From Chlorobium sp. (lineage in GTDB: Bacteria; Bacteroidota; Chlorobiia; Chlorobiales; Chlorobiaceae), in the NCBI GenBank assembly GCA_005843815.1, contig SZYA01000025.1, forward strand, positions 1-32,504: 32,504 nucleotides of DNA, given 5' to 3'. Shown one piece after another: positions 18,201 through 27,429 of the stretch. The notes beneath the pieces were generated by a model, which was not told the DNA's origin, made no database searches, and saw only the letters and a list, made by a program, of their open reading frames with translations. Each line of letters starts with the position of its first letter. Position 1 is the first letter of the stretch. The translations under genes were made by a program, and so were the position numbers.

Positions 18201-18438
18201 CGGTTTCGCCTTTGCCAATACCGAAGGAGTTCCAGTTGATAATAGCATGGTTGCTTCTTTGCCCGATAAGCATTTTTGAGGCTGTTGGAGTGGTTATGGT
18301 GGCTTGTCCGGCAGTCACCTCTCCGTTCGTTGGAAGAGCAAAAAGCTTGTTGCCGCCAAGCAAAGCCTGGGTAACAATTGCAGCGATAATCCAGGTGTCC
18401 CGGGCGCTGCTCCCGACAGAGCAATGGGTGGTTTTCAT
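12295..18438 (-). CDS. Two-partner secretion exoprotein TpsA (filamentous hemagglutinin-like)
   Basis: A 2047-residue predicted adhesin. A Sec signal (about 1-34, ending LFA) precedes the TPS/hemagglutination domain (about 38-280), which contains the NQNGMMFAPGA block and is the export signal read by TpsB. A glycine- and asparagine-rich beta-helix follows to about 555. About 556-1190 holds eleven 58-residue repeats with NSLxGS and NGNYVVGSPxWDNG motifs, matching the DUF5650 type. A second helix stretch leads to MBG-like modules from about 1530 to 1886, and the C terminus (about 1960-2047) resembles a cadherin-like CADG domain (PAWMSFDPDQKVISGTP). There is no membrane anchor. Nearly cysteine-free composition fits a secreted fibre. 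It lies in front of its transporter gene. The ligand is unknown; adhesion is inferred from the family. Confidence 0.93.
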   Translation of the reverse strand: MKTTHCSVGSSARDTWIIAAIVTQALLGGNKLFALPTNGEVTAGQATITTPTASKMLIGQRSNHAIINWNSFGIGKGETVNISQPTTHSTLLNRVIGNDPSSIFGTLTANGRLFLINQNGMMFAPGATVNVGGLVASTLSINNADFLAEKYAFRHNNTKSPLVNEGSLTGDFVALVGNDITNKGTIVATKGSTSLAAGNAIILDLDTSGLVAIKVEESDYNARVTNSGVIEANGGSIFMKTSVANELLGSVVNNSGVIRATSMTERGGNIVIEGASILNTGTLSASDINAHGNNLLDAGRWSADGSAKAGTIQINATGNIEQTADSHITADGNIGGDIRIEAGDGLYLSGTLSATGSSGKGGQIAITSPQTLLAGALVKTDGLTGGGNILIGGDWQGNDASLANAVTTTVTNSSRLTTNALENGNGGTVVIWSDQTTNFAGSIEAKGGSISGNGGKVEVSGHENLAMAGGVITTAPNGENGLLLLDPRNITIDANASAQLFAVIPLLDPDPAAGDQHGSGNIVELQNGNIVVASPLDDFVATDAGAVRLYKPDGTLLSTLIGSTANDQVGEKVITLTGNSNAVTMSRKWSNAGLANVGSVTWINGNRGTSGSVSESNSLIGSSLNDAALSTLTPLANGHYVVASPGWDNGAIVNAGATTWGDGGRGTVGVTSTLNSLVGSKTNDGDLSKVIALSNGHYVIGSPNWDNGTATNVGAVTWANGAGGTVGAISSTNSLVGSYGGDNVGLVLTPLTNGSYVVGSPNWDNGSVTNGGAATWVNGNTGATGALNAANSLVGSSPNDKVGTTVFALSNGNYVTSSPPWDNGAIVDAGAITWGNGTIGSIGTVNTTNSLIGSATNDCLSSTVMALTNGNYVVGSPNWDKGVVINAGALTWGDGVNGTIGVISDSNSLVGSTANDGIAYTMAPLTNGNYVVGSSHWDNGTIIDAGAVTLGNGSGRTVGIISATNSLVGSTTNDGALYTITPLTNGNYVIGSPNWDNGSIIDAGAVTWGNGGGGTVGTISATNSLIGSIKNDFTKPDNTGSNTITALKNGNYVVSSPGWDRGSATNAGAVTWGNGVGGTVGEINVTNSLIGTKTGDQVGSITTALPNGNYVVGSSNWDNGSISNAGAVTVGNGVSALLVGTISSANSITGSKKDDFISSSGITPLTVGNMNGSFIVSSMNWSTNSGRVDIVSPQVAETAVQQEYNANPGADNTFTPAQITALLDTGNNLILKANNNLTINSAIAANNPLGNGGNLEMNAGQSLFLNADITTDNGNLTLIANDKLANGVVDAMRSAGNAVITMATGTSIDTGTGNVTIELRDAAGLTNRESSDIILGNINAGTINAVNYGQTAGSGITLSGTLAATATNGTSIILAGQNFDNNTGSILSTAGTARWLIYADNPGATSKGGLRSAFRHYNSSYTNYAPTSVSESGNGFIYDSAPGQISVNTTLASGTSSGYYGDQPDASYGYTLTNFGDNEDNAQNIGLTGTMNVSGTPTATSNTGTYSILYANGLSSSVGFTFTSGTGITYTVEPKPIDITADPNNKTYGSADPSLTWSAETPTNGRGLIPGDLFTGELSREPGENVSNYAILQNTLDNSNYDINYTGAYLAIHQRPITFSAVALNTIYGEADPALAVNITGGTLGSTSVNDSISDVTGSLIRQTGVNVGSYNINLGSGTKAGNYAITFDNSNKAFSIDPRPVNVVANALTKTYGDSDPALTWSTESQSSGRGLLAGESFNGALSRTAGENVRAENYAITQYTLDNSNYAINFTGNSLNILPRQITLNTLAATKTYGEPDPALAVTITNGSLGSITVTDALSDITGTLNRQTGSTPGIYDIALGSGNKSGNYEITYTADNNAFTITRRPINIMANALSKIYGDADPALSWLAESPIITQRAVSQFIALNAPPSNNPDNGALSPTPVTKNLLVFNSSSQSPEAGSQYLNNTSTGFTAANSIVVPEPAGALFAISLPAEMFTHNNPDAVIAFEVGSVNGSSIPAWMSFDPDQKVISGTPPDDAIGDYLVEVIAKDQFGGEIRTTVMVKVG
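12757..13860 (-). repeat. Alternating MBG-type modules in TpsA
   Basis: Two module types of about 82-85 residues alternate as A-B-A-B-A. Type A contains KTYGxxDPxLTW and GRGL...GE, type B contains TYGExDPALAV and SDxTGxLxRQTG. The fifth module, again type A, matches only as far as SWLAES and then changes to unrelated sequence, so it appears truncated. The alternation suggests duplication of an A-B pair. Confidence 0.8.
14868..16770 (-). repeat. Eleven 174-bp tandem repeats in TpsA (58 residues each)
   Basis: The anchor NSLxGS recurs at plus-strand positions near 16747, 16574, 16401, 16228, 16053, 15879, 15705, 15531, 15357, 15165 and 14988, a spacing of 173-175 bases, longer in the two copies with insertions. 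The most regular copies (numbers 2 to 8) have the motif order NSLxGSxxND, PLxNGNYVVGSPNWDNG, AGAVTWGNG, GTVG. The first and last copies are degenerate. Confidence 0.9.
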
Positions 18439-18485
18439 GGCTGATGAATGTTAAGATTTTAGGTGGTACTGAAATTACTCTCTTG

Positions 18486-18528
18486 TTGCTAAGCTAACTA
18501 AGCAATAGTTACGTAATTCTTATGTAAC
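18486..18528. promoter_or_regulatory. Two adjacent inverted repeats upstream of tpsA
   Basis: The first is TTGCT (18486-18490) with AGCAA (18501-18505), extended inward by AG/CT. The second has nine-base arms, GTTACGTAA (18508-18516) and TTATGTAAC (18520-18528), with one G-T mismatch and a three-base spacer. Both lie 48-90 bases before the tpsA start on its non-coding side, where an operator would sit. Weak promoter-like hexamers (TTGTTG, then TAACTA 16 bases later on the minus strand) overlap them. The regulator is unknown. Confidence 0.45.
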
Positions 18529-18678
18529 AACAAAAGGAAATAACAAAAAATCTTGTTTTTTTACATCAGCCGGGGGCTTTTGAGAGGAGTGTCGTTGTGC
18601 TATAAGATTTCTGCTGAAGTCGTTCGTCGAAAAGACAAGGTGATAAGCGCCCGGAGGCAGAACGGGCGTGTCGACGTG

Positions 18679-19872
18679 TCAGGAACAAAAAGAGCGGCGG
18701 ATACTCTCCCGGTACAGCTCAAGCCTTTGGCGGATTTCATCAAGGTGGTCGCCGCCAAGCTTTTCAAGGAGGGCATTGGCGATAACCGGAGCCACAACGG
18801 CTTCGGCAACTATGCCCGCAGCGGGAACCGCACAGGTATCGCTCCGTTCAAAACGTGATGGTGTTGGCTGGAGGGTTTCAACATCGAAAGATTGGAGGGG
18901 GGTGACAAGCGAGGAGATTGGTTTCATCGCTGCACGGAGGTGAATAGTCTCTCCGCTCGACATACTTCCTTCAAGGCCGCCAGCCCGGTTGGTTTTGCGG
19001 ATCACACCCTCAGCAGGGGAGTAATAGAGCTCGTCATGCACCTCAGAACCTGGTTTTCGGGCATTTTCAAAGGCGGTTCCGATTTCGACACCTTTGATGG
19101 CCTGAATGGAGAGGATTGCTGAAGCGAGTGCCGCATCGAGACGGTGGTCGTGCTGGACGTAACTTCCAAATCCAACAGGAACTCCGGTGATAAAAATTTC
19201 AATAATGCCGCCAAGCGTATCGCCCCGCTGTTTGGCCTCATCAATGGCTGCAACAGCATCAGTTTCGGTTGATTTGTTCAGCATTCGTACCGGTGAGAGG
19301 TCAGCTTGCCGTGAAACTGCCTCTGCTCCTTTGTCGAGAAGTTGGGGAAGTTGTGCTTCAGGAGCTTGTTCGGCTGCCGATCCAATGGCGGAGATATAGC
19401 TGCCAATCTCAATGCCAAGTGCTTTCAGAAAGATTTTCGCCAGCGCTCCTGCAGCAACTCTGGCGGCAGTTTCTCGTGCTGATGAACGTTCAATAACCGG
19501 ACGGATATCGTCAAAACCGTACTTGATGCGACCAGCAAGATCGGCATGGCCAGGCCTTGGAATGGTGATTTTTGTAATCTCTTCAGCAGGTTGATCAAAC
19601 TGGGCCATGATGGTTGTCCAGTTTTCCCAGTCGCGGTTTTTAATGACAAGGGTAATCGGCGAACCTATGGTTTTGCCAAATCGGATGCCGGATAAAACCT
19701 CAGCCTTGTCGGTCTCGATTTTCATCCGTCCCCCTCGGCCATATCCCTGCTGACGGCGGGCCAATTGGGTGTTGATATCATCCAGGGAGATGGTGATGCC
19801 AGCAGGCACTCCTTCCACAATTGCTGAAAGTGCCGGCCCATGCGACTCGCCGGCGGTAAAATATCGTATCAT
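18679..19872 (-). CDS. aroC: Chorismate synthase
   Basis: Catalyses the last shikimate-pathway step, conversion of EPSP to chorismate, using reduced flavin. The 397-residue protein begins MIRYFTAGESHGPALSAIVEG and has the family signatures RRQQGYGRGGRM (39-50) and, near the middle, SARETAARVAAGA. The length is normal for this phylum. It sits 59 bases downstream of hemB on the same strand, and a strong hairpin separates them. The product feeds aromatic amino acids and menaquinone or chlorobiumquinone-type quinones; that downstream use is inferred from the organism group. Confidence 0.96.
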   Translation of the reverse strand: MIRYFTAGESHGPALSAIVEGVPAGITISLDDINTQLARRQQGYGRGGRMKIETDKAEVLSGIRFGKTIGSPITLVIKNRDWENWTTIMAQFDQPAEEITKITIPRPGHADLAGRIKYGFDDIRPVIERSSARETAARVAAGALAKIFLKALGIEIGSYISAIGSAAEQAPEAQLPQLLDKGAEAVSRQADLSPVRMLNKSTETDAVAAIDEAKQRGDTLGGIIEIFITGVPVGFGSYVQHDHRLDAALASAILSIQAIKGVEIGTAFENARKPGSEVHDELYYSPAEGVIRKTNRAGGLEGSMSSGETIHLRAAMKPISSLVTPLQSFDVETLQPTPSRFERSDTCAVPAAGIVAEAVVAPVIANALLEKLGGDHLDEIRQRLELYRESIRRSFCS

Positions 19873-19890
19873 GTTTTTTTAAATGACAAT

Positions 19891-19919
19891 GCCCGGCAGC
19901 GGCAGGGTGCATGCCGGGC
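19891..19919. promoter_or_regulatory. Strong stem-loop between hemB and aroC
   Basis: GCCCGGCA (19891-19898) pairs perfectly with TGCCGGGC (19912-19919); the stem can be extended by two pairs across a bulged base. On the transcribed strand it is followed not by a T-run but by a spacer and then a short A-run before the aroC start. It may be a processing or stabilising element or partial terminator. Confidence 0.5.
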
Positions 19920-19931
19920 TTGTTACAATGC

Positions 19932-22138
<2,207 letters not shown>

Positions 22139-22145
22139 AATGGTG

Positions 22146-22562
22146 TTATTCAATTTCTATAAGAATGTCGCCCTGCATCACCGTATCGCCGACGGCAACT
22201 CTCACCGTCTTGACGATGCCGGGCTTTTCAGCAAAAATATTGTTTTCCATTTTCATCGCTTCAAGGATCAGGATCGGTTGATCCAGTTTTATCTGGTCGC
22301 CCGGCTGAATTGAGATGGCGATAATTGTCCCAGGCAGAGGGGCCTTGATCAAGCTCAGGCCTGGAGATGTGAGGACTGGCGCTTTTGGAGGCAAAGGAGC
22401 GGTGTAACGGACAAGTTTCGGTGTTTGCGGTGTTTTGATCTCATGGCCAAGCTTGACCTGGTAGCTGGTGCCGTTTACCTCAATTTCAGCGATGTCCTCA
22501 TCAAGAGACTTGATTTCAACATTGTATTTGTTGCCACTTATGGTGAATTTATATCGCCTCAT
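22146..22562 (-). CDS. Biotin carboxyl carrier protein of the decarboxylase/carboxylase
   Basis: A 138-residue biotinyl-domain protein. The attachment motif EAMKMEN places biotin on Lys104. It has the usual N-terminal strand region, a flexible Pro/Ala-rich linker (about 50-68) and a C-terminal lipoyl-type fold (about 72-138). It carries carboxyl groups between the carboxyltransferase encoded at 22955-24496 and the OadB-type membrane subunit. Its ATG overlaps the stop codon of the OadG-like gene, and it ends just before oadB, so the four genes form one operon. The gamma subunit of methylmalonyl-CoA decarboxylase is the closest description; no symbol is given because naming differs between systems. 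Confidence 0.93.
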   Translation of the reverse strand: MRRYKFTISGNKYNVEIKSLDEDIAEIEVNGTSYQVKLGHEIKTPQTPKLVRYTAPLPPKAPVLTSPGLSLIKAPLPGTIIAISIQPGDQIKLDQPILILEAMKMENNIFAEKPGIVKTVRVAVGDTVMQGDILIEIE

Positions 22563-22933
22563 CGTTGAAAACGGTTAAAATTAATGACATTGTATATTTT
22601 TGAATTCCACGGAGAGTAGCTTTTCCCCTCCTTTTTTATGGTCAGAATAGAGGTTTCCTGATCATGCAGCTCTTCGAAGTACATTGAAATAGCCATGGCA
22701 ATTGCAGCGCTTACCTCTCCGGGAACCATTTTGCCAGCAATCAAGGTGTTGACTTGCTCTCCCCCTTTCTGCATTTGTTTTCTCAGGTTTCGCGTGTGGA
22801 GCTTCGGAAGGATACCGAAAACCAGCGAAAGCAGAAACAGTGCCAAAAAGACAATGACATAACATGATACAGCAAGCACCAGATGTTCAGCGCCGATTGC
22901 TGAAAAGTTAACAGGTAAGAAGGGAGCGATCAT
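22559..22933 (-). CDS. OadG-family gamma/delta subunit
   Basis: A 124-residue protein with one N-terminal membrane segment (about 16-44) and a soluble C-terminal part, the layout of OadG/MmdD subunits that hold the peripheral carboxyltransferase on the membrane beta subunit. The C-terminal SPWNSKIYN segment fits the family. It starts 21 bases after the carboxyltransferase stop, and its own stop overlaps the next ATG by several bases (ATGA-type overlap). These small proteins are poorly conserved, so the assignment relies on gene order as well as sequence. Confidence 0.83.
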   Translation of the reverse strand: MIAPFLPVNFSAIGAEHLVLAVSCYVIVFLALFLLSLVFGILPKLHTRNLRKQMQKGGEQVNTLIAGKMVPGEVSAAIAMAISMYFEELHDQETSILTIKKEGKSYSPWNSKIYNVINFNRFQR

Positions 22934-22954
22934 TGTTACAGTGACGGTTAACGG

Positions 22955-24496
22955 TTACAGTGGCAGTGTTGAGTGCTTTTTTGGGGGGTTGCTGTCTTTT
23001 TTGGTCATGAGCGTCTGTAGGGCGCGGATTATCCGGAAACGGGTATTGCGTGGTTCGATGATATCGTCGATATAGCCAAATTTTGCCGCCTCGTAGGGAT
23101 TGGAGAATTTTCCACGATACTCAGCCGCATTTTCAGCAACAAATTTGGCTCGATCTTCCAGATCTTCAATAGCATTCAGATCTCTGTTGAAGAGTACCTC
23201 AATGGCACCTATCGGGCCCATGACAGCAATTTCGGCCGTTGGCCATGCATAGTTGACATCACCGCGAAGCTGCTTTGAGCTCATGACAATGTATGCTCCA
23301 CCATAAGCTTTTCGCAGGATGATGGTGATTTTTGGCACCGTGGCCTCTGCATAAGCAAAAATCAGTTTTGCACCGTTGGTGATAATGCCGTCAAACTCCT
23401 GGGCACTGCCGGGAAGGAAGCCGGGAACATCAACAAGGGTGACAAGGGGAATATTGAAGGCATCGCAGAACCGGACAAACCTTGCTGCCTTGCGCGATGC
23501 GTTGATGTCAAGACACCCGGCAAGGTAGTTAGGCTGGTTGGCGACGATACCGGTAGAGATGCCGTTAAAGGTGACAAAGCCGATGACTATGTTTCTTGCA
23601 TATTGCCGCTGTACTTCGAGGAACTCTCCGTTATCGGCAATGGAATAGATGATATCCTTGACATCATAAGGGATGGAAGGTTTTTCGGGTATGATGGAGT
23701 TCAGTTTGTCGTCAAGGCGGTCGGCAGGATCGTCACAGAGAGCAAGAGGTGGTTCCTCAAGATTGTTTTGCGGCAGGTAGCTGAGCAGCTTTTTTATCAG
23801 CAGAATTCCTTCGGTCTCATTGGCACCCACAAAATGGGTGACCCCTGATTTTGTGGCATGCACCGAAGCGCCTCCAAGATCCTCATCCGTGATGCTCTCC
23901 CCGGTAACAGTCTTTACAACTTTTGGGCCGGTAACAAACATGTGACTCGTTTTTTCGACCATGACCACGAAATCAGTAAGGGCAGGGGAGTAGACTGCAC
24001 CGCCCGCACATGGTCCGAAAATTGCGGATATCTGGGGAATGACTCCCGATGCCATGACATTTCTCTGAAAAATACTTGCATAGCCGGAAAGACTGCGAAC
24101 ACCTTCCTGAATTCTTGCTCCACCGCTGTCGTTGATGCCGATGAAGGGTGCGCCAACTTTCATTGCCTGGTCCATCACCTTGCAAATTTTGAGTGCATTG
24201 GTTTCTGAAAGTGAACCGCCAAGAACGGTAAAATCCTGAGAAAAAAGAAAGACAAGACGCCCATCAATGGTACCGTGACCGGTAATCACTCCATCTGAAA
24301 GAAAGTTTTGCTTGTCAAGGCCAAAATCAGTTGTCCGATGCGTGACAAACATGTCATACTCTTCAAAACTGCCTTCGTCAAGCAGTAAATTGATGCGCTC
24401 GCGAGCCGTGAATTTGCCTTTTTTATGTTGTGAATCTATGCGCTTTTGTCCGCCTCCGAGACGGGCATTTTCGCGTTCAGCAATCAAACGTTTCAT
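22955..24496 (-). CDS. mmdA: Biotin-dependent carboxyltransferase (methylmalonyl-CoA decarboxylase alpha / acyl-CoA carboxylase beta)
   Basis: A 513-residue carboxyltransferase that moves a carboxyl group between an acyl-CoA (methylmalonyl-CoA or a relative) and biotin. The crotonase-like N-half includes [12 protein letters not shown] and [16 protein letters not shown], and the C-half includes PGFLPG, the AYGGAYIVM segment and the AVMGPIGA oxyanion-type loop, all typical of MmdA/PccB. It leads the operon with OadG, biotin carrier and OadB genes, and no biotin carboxylase gene is near, which favours a decarboxylase complex over a pure carboxylase. The substrate cannot be separated safely into methylmalonyl-, malonyl- or glutaconyl-CoA by eye; methylmalonyl-CoA is favoured by resemblance. 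Confidence 0.9.
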   Translation of the reverse strand: MKRLIAERENARLGGGQKRIDSQHKKGKFTARERINLLLDEGSFEEYDMFVTHRTTDFGLDKQNFLSDGVITGHGTIDGRLVFLFSQDFTVLGGSLSETNALKICKVMDQAMKVGAPFIGINDSGGARIQEGVRSLSGYASIFQRNVMASGVIPQISAIFGPCAGGAVYSPALTDFVVMVEKTSHMFVTGPKVVKTVTGESITDEDLGGASVHATKSGVTHFVGANETEGILLIKKLLSYLPQNNLEEPPLALCDDPADRLDDKLNSIIPEKPSIPYDVKDIIYSIADNGEFLEVQRQYARNIVIGFVTFNGISTGIVANQPNYLAGCLDINASRKAARFVRFCDAFNIPLVTLVDVPGFLPGSAQEFDGIITNGAKLIFAYAEATVPKITIILRKAYGGAYIVMSSKQLRGDVNYAWPTAEIAVMGPIGAIEVLFNRDLNAIEDLEDRAKFVAENAAEYRGKFSNPYEAAKFGYIDDIIEPRNTRFRIIRALQTLMTKKDSNPPKKHSTLPL

Positions 24497-24762
24497 TGGT
24501 TGTTTTACGATATTGATTAACTAACTTTCCGGGTCTACTCTCTCTCTGTCTGAACAAGCGCTCATGCTCTTTTTTCAGTTCGGACTCTTCCGGTTATACA
24601 CTTATGCCATACTGGCGGGATTTTTGTTCTCATTTTTTTTCTGACGCACAATATCTGAAAAAAATTGGAATAACCGCTTTTTCATCTATCCAAGGCTGGA
24701 CAATCTAATCTTATATTTTTTATTTTACAGGACAATATTTTTTTAATAAAACAGACTCTTCT
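24497..24762. other. Divergent intergenic region with an Lgt-like micro-ORF
   Basis: 266 bases between the divergent decarboxylase operon and the hisN-like gene. It is AT-rich with a CT-rich tract at about 24533-24551. A 26-codon frame at 24564-24644 reads MLFFQFGLFRLYTYAILAGF and then a short Phe-rich end before a TGA, recalling the N terminus of prolipoprotein diacylglyceryl transferase. It may be a decayed gene fragment, a tiny membrane peptide, or chance. No clear promoter boxes were found. Confidence 0.3.
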
Positions 24763-25524
24763 ATGACCTCCGATCTTCAGTTTGCTCTTGAACTGGCCGA
24801 ACAGGCTGGTCGCTTGACTCTTGAATATTTTTCGAGCAAGTCGTTGCAGGTTTTCACCAAAAAGGATGCCTCCCCTGTTACGGTGGCGGACAGGAGGGCT
24901 GAAGAGCTTATACGGTCGGCAATTGCTGCGGCATATCCAGGGGATGGTGTGCTGGGCGAGGAGTTTGAGGAGCGTTTATCCAGTAACGGACGTCGCTGGA
25001 TCATTGATCCAATAGATGGCACCAAGGCATTTATTCATGGCGTGCCGCTTTATGGTGTCATGATTGCGCTTGAGGTTGAGGGAACTCAGCAGATTGGTGT
25101 TGTCAATTTCCCAGCCCTTCGCGAGCTCTATTATGCTGAACAAGGGTGTGGAGCTTTTTTTAACGGGTCGCTGATAACGGTCTCTTCGGTTGCCAACATC
25201 CCTGAAGCAACGGTGCTCTTTACTGAAAAGGAGTATCTGCTTGATCCGCCATCCTCCCATCCCATTGACAGGCTTCGTCATGAGGCTGGCCTTGTTCGAG
25301 GCTGGGGCGACTGCTATGGTCATACTCTCGTTGCGTCAGGTCGTGCCGAAGTTTCTGTTGACAAAATCATGAGCCCCTGGGATTGTGCTGCGATCATTCC
25401 GATTGTAACTGAAGCTGGCGGTTGCTGTTTTGATTACACGGGAGTAACAACAATAGCAGGGCAGGGCCTGGTAAGCGCTAACAAGGAGATTGGTACAGCC
25501 CTGCTTGCCTCCATGAGTCGTTAA
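24763..25524 (+). CDS. hisN: Histidinol-phosphatase / inositol monophosphatase family protein
   Basis: Metal-dependent phosphatase of 253 residues. The metal site is complete: GEEFEE (65-70), DPIDGT (82-87) and PWD (205-207), with Asp82 and Asp85 as ligands. The WGDCYGHTLVASGRAEVSVD segment (181-200) is typical of HisN-type histidinol-phosphatases rather than of myo-inositol monophosphatases, so histidine synthesis is favoured. A substrate such as 3'-phosphoadenosine phosphate or an inositol phosphate is not ruled out. The start ATG lacks an evident Shine-Dalgarno sequence. It is divergent from the decarboxylase operon. Its stop codon lies in a 12-bp tandem duplication (25516-25527, 25528-25539). 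Confidence 0.82.
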   Translation: MTSDLQFALELAEQAGRLTLEYFSSKSLQVFTKKDASPVTVADRRAEELIRSAIAAAYPGDGVLGEEFEERLSSNGRRWIIDPIDGTKAFIHGVPLYGVMIALEVEGTQQIGVVNFPALRELYYAEQGCGAFFNGSLITVSSVANIPEATVLFTEKEYLLDPPSSHPIDRLRHEAGLVRGWGDCYGHTLVASGRAEVSVDKIMSPWDCAAIIPIVTEAGGCCFDYTGVTTIAGQGLVSANKEIGTALLASMSR

Positions 25525-25530
25525 AAAAGT

Positions 25531-25611
25531 CGTTAAAAAAGTAATCAGTTGTCAGTAGTTAGTAATCAGTAATGTGACTAATAAATTTTTACTGACTACT
25601 GATAGTTGATT
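25531..25611 (-). terminator. Likely intrinsic terminator for the hemA-hemC-hemD operon
   Basis: Two 23-base arms (25543-25565 and 25589-25611) can pair end to end in RNA: the four non-Watson-Crick positions are all G-U. On the minus strand the hairpin is followed by ACTTTTTTAACG, a six-T run, at 25540-25531. The hairpin lies 94 bases past the hemD stop codon. Confidence 0.6.
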
Positions 25612-25735
25612 CAGAGTTCCTTTCAAAAAGTCTTTTATTCTTCGACATAAAATCTTTAAAATAAATCCTTAAAAAAGGACTATTCTGACCGTCTTGATTG
25701 CAATTTAGACTGCCAACTGATTACTGATTACTTTC
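25538..25735. repeat. MITE-like 198-bp segment between hisN and hemD
   Basis: The two ends are inverted copies of the same sequence: AAAGTAATCAGTTG at 25538-25551 and, on the other strand from 25735 inward, the same start with one extra TAATCAG unit. The right end lies inside hemD and supplies its last nine codons and stop. No transposase is encoded. No clear target-site duplication was recognised. Confidence 0.4.
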
Positions 25736-26469
25736 ATCCCCTCCGCTATAGCCTTGGCGAACCCCGGCGCATCGAATGAGTCAGGAATAATATCTACCTG
25801 AAGCCCAAGTTTTTTGAGTGTTTTGGCAGTTGTGGTTCCTATGGCTGCAACCTTTACGCCGGCGGGGAGAGCCGTGGTGCCCATTGCTTCAAAAAAATTG
25901 GTGGCGGTTGAGGGACTTGTGAACGACAGACAGGAGAGTGTGCCATTATTGAGGAGTGTTTTAACCTTTGCGGTCTCTTCAAGGGAGGGTGGCAGATTTT
26001 CGTAAACGGTCAACTCGATGCAGGATCCTCCCCGTTTTTTAATCACTTCAGGAATAGTTCCCAATGAGAGACTGCCTCGTAAAAAAAGGAAGGTGTGTCC
26101 GACAATGGTGTCACTATCAATCTCCTCCATCATGGTGACGGCATCGGCAACTTTGGCTATCGGCTGAGTGTTAATACCATGCTTTACAAGATCTTCCGCC
26201 GTCGTCTTTCCCACTGCCCACACCTTGATTTTCTGAAGTGTTTTCAGCTTTTCCGGCTCATCGTTTAATAACTTTTCCAGAAAAAATTTGACACTGTTGG
26301 TGCTTGTAAAGAAAACGCCATCAAAACTCTCCAGGGATGGAACCTTCCAGTCAGGCAGAGGCCTGATCTCGATTGTTGGAAACACAACCGAGTTCAGGCC
26401 ATAACCTTCGAGCATACTTACAAACGAAGCCGCCTGATCTTTCGGGCGGGTAACAAGAACAGTTTTCAT
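25705..26469 (-). CDS. hemD: Uroporphyrinogen-III synthase
   Basis: Closes and inverts ring D of hydroxymethylbilane to give uroporphyrinogen III. The 254-residue protein starts [16 protein letters not shown], typical of HemD, and has the [10 protein letters not shown] and [16 protein letters not shown] blocks of the two lobes. Uroporphyrinogen-III synthases are poorly conserved, so position directly behind hemC is strong support. The start codon overlaps the hemC stop by one base (TGATG), implying translational coupling. The last nine residues (KVISNQLAV minus start) are encoded by the inverted-repeat element at 25538-25735, so the natural C terminus was probably altered by its insertion; the catalytic fold should be unaffected. 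Confidence 0.88.
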   Translation of the reverse strand: MKTVLVTRPKDQAASFVSMLEGYGLNSVVFPTIEIRPLPDWKVPSLESFDGVFFTSTNSVKFFLEKLLNDEPEKLKTLQKIKVWAVGKTTAEDLVKHGINTQPIAKVADAVTMMEEIDSDTIVGHTFLFLRGSLSLGTIPEVIKKRGGSCIELTVYENLPPSLEETAKVKTLLNNGTLSCLSFTSPSTATNFFEAMGTTALPAGVKVAAIGTTTAKTLKKLGLQVDIIPDSFDAPGFAKAIAEGMKVISNQLAV

Positions 26470-27410
26470 CAGCGCGTTTTACGGATCTGCGAAAGAATTG
26501 CGTCTGCGCCCTGCTTCAGGAGCTCTTCAGCAAGTGCAATACCCGCCTCTTCAGCCTGTTCAGGGGAGGTGATTCCTGTTTTTGTGATTTCGTTATGCAA
26601 TCCAACTTTACCGTCGACAGAGCCGACATAAGCCAGCAGCTTGAGTGTTCCATTTTTGAATGAGCCATAAGCGCCGATAGGTATCTGGCAACCGCCTTGC
26701 AAATGACGCAGCAATGCTCGTTCCGCACGGCAGCAATATTCAGTTGTGGAGTGGTTGAGAATTCTCACAATCTCTCGGGTCTGCTCATCATCAACACGGG
26801 TCTCAATGCCAAGCGCACCCTGTCCAACAGCAGGAAGCATCACTTCGTGCGGAAGGATTTCGGAGATGCGATCGCTGAAATTCAGACGGAAGACACCTGC
26901 ATAAGCAAGCATCATGGCATCAAATTCACCGTTGTCAAACTTCTGAAAACGGGTATTGAGATTGCCTCTGATATCACGAATGTCGAGGTCAGGGCGAAGG
27001 CTAAGCAACTGCGACATACGGCGAAGGCTGCTGGTGGCCATTTTGGCGTTCGGCGGCAAATCTTTCAGTTTGATGCCATTTTTCGAGATGATGACATCCC
27101 TTGTATCCTCACGCTCAGTGAATGAGGTGATGATAAGTCCCTCGGGTGTAGCAGTCGGAACATCTTTCAGGCTGTGAACTGCCAGATCAATCTCTTTGGC
27201 AATCAGATGTTTTTCAATATCCTTGGTGAAAAGCCCCATATCTCCGATTTTGGAGAGGGGTGAGTCAAGAAGGATGTCACCGGTTGTTTTAACCAGTTTC
27301 AGGGTGATATCCAGTTCAGGAAAGTGCCTGGAGAGTTCCGCCTTGGTGAATTCTGCCTGCCACAATGCGAGCGGGCTGGATCTGGTACCGATGATAAGCT
27401 GTTTTTTCAA
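26469..27410 (-). CDS. hemC: Porphobilinogen deaminase (hydroxymethylbilane synthase)
   Basis: Polymerises four porphobilinogens to hydroxymethylbilane. The 313-residue protein has all signatures: the start [23 protein letters not shown] with the catalytic Asp83, the SSLRR block (127-131), RGNLNTR (148-154), and [12 protein letters not shown] with Cys241, which holds the dipyrromethane cofactor. It follows hemA by 19 bases and overlaps hemD by one base, so hemA-hemC-hemD is one transcription unit. The order is the same as in many bacteria using the C5 route. Confidence 0.96.
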   Translation of the reverse strand: MKKQLIIGTRSSPLALWQAEFTKAELSRHFPELDITLKLVKTTGDILLDSPLSKIGDMGLFTKDIEKHLIAKEIDLAVHSLKDVPTATPEGLIITSFTEREDTRDVIISKNGIKLKDLPPNAKMATSSLRRMSQLLSLRPDLDIRDIRGNLNTRFQKFDNGEFDAMMLAYAGVFRLNFSDRISEILPHEVMLPAVGQGALGIETRVDDEQTREIVRILNHSTTEYCCRAERALLRHLQGGCQIPIGAYGSFKNGTLKLLAYVGSVDGKVGLHNEITKTGITSPEQAEEAGIALAEELLKQGADAILSQIRKTR

Positions 27411-27429
27411 TGCAATTACAGATTTTTAT

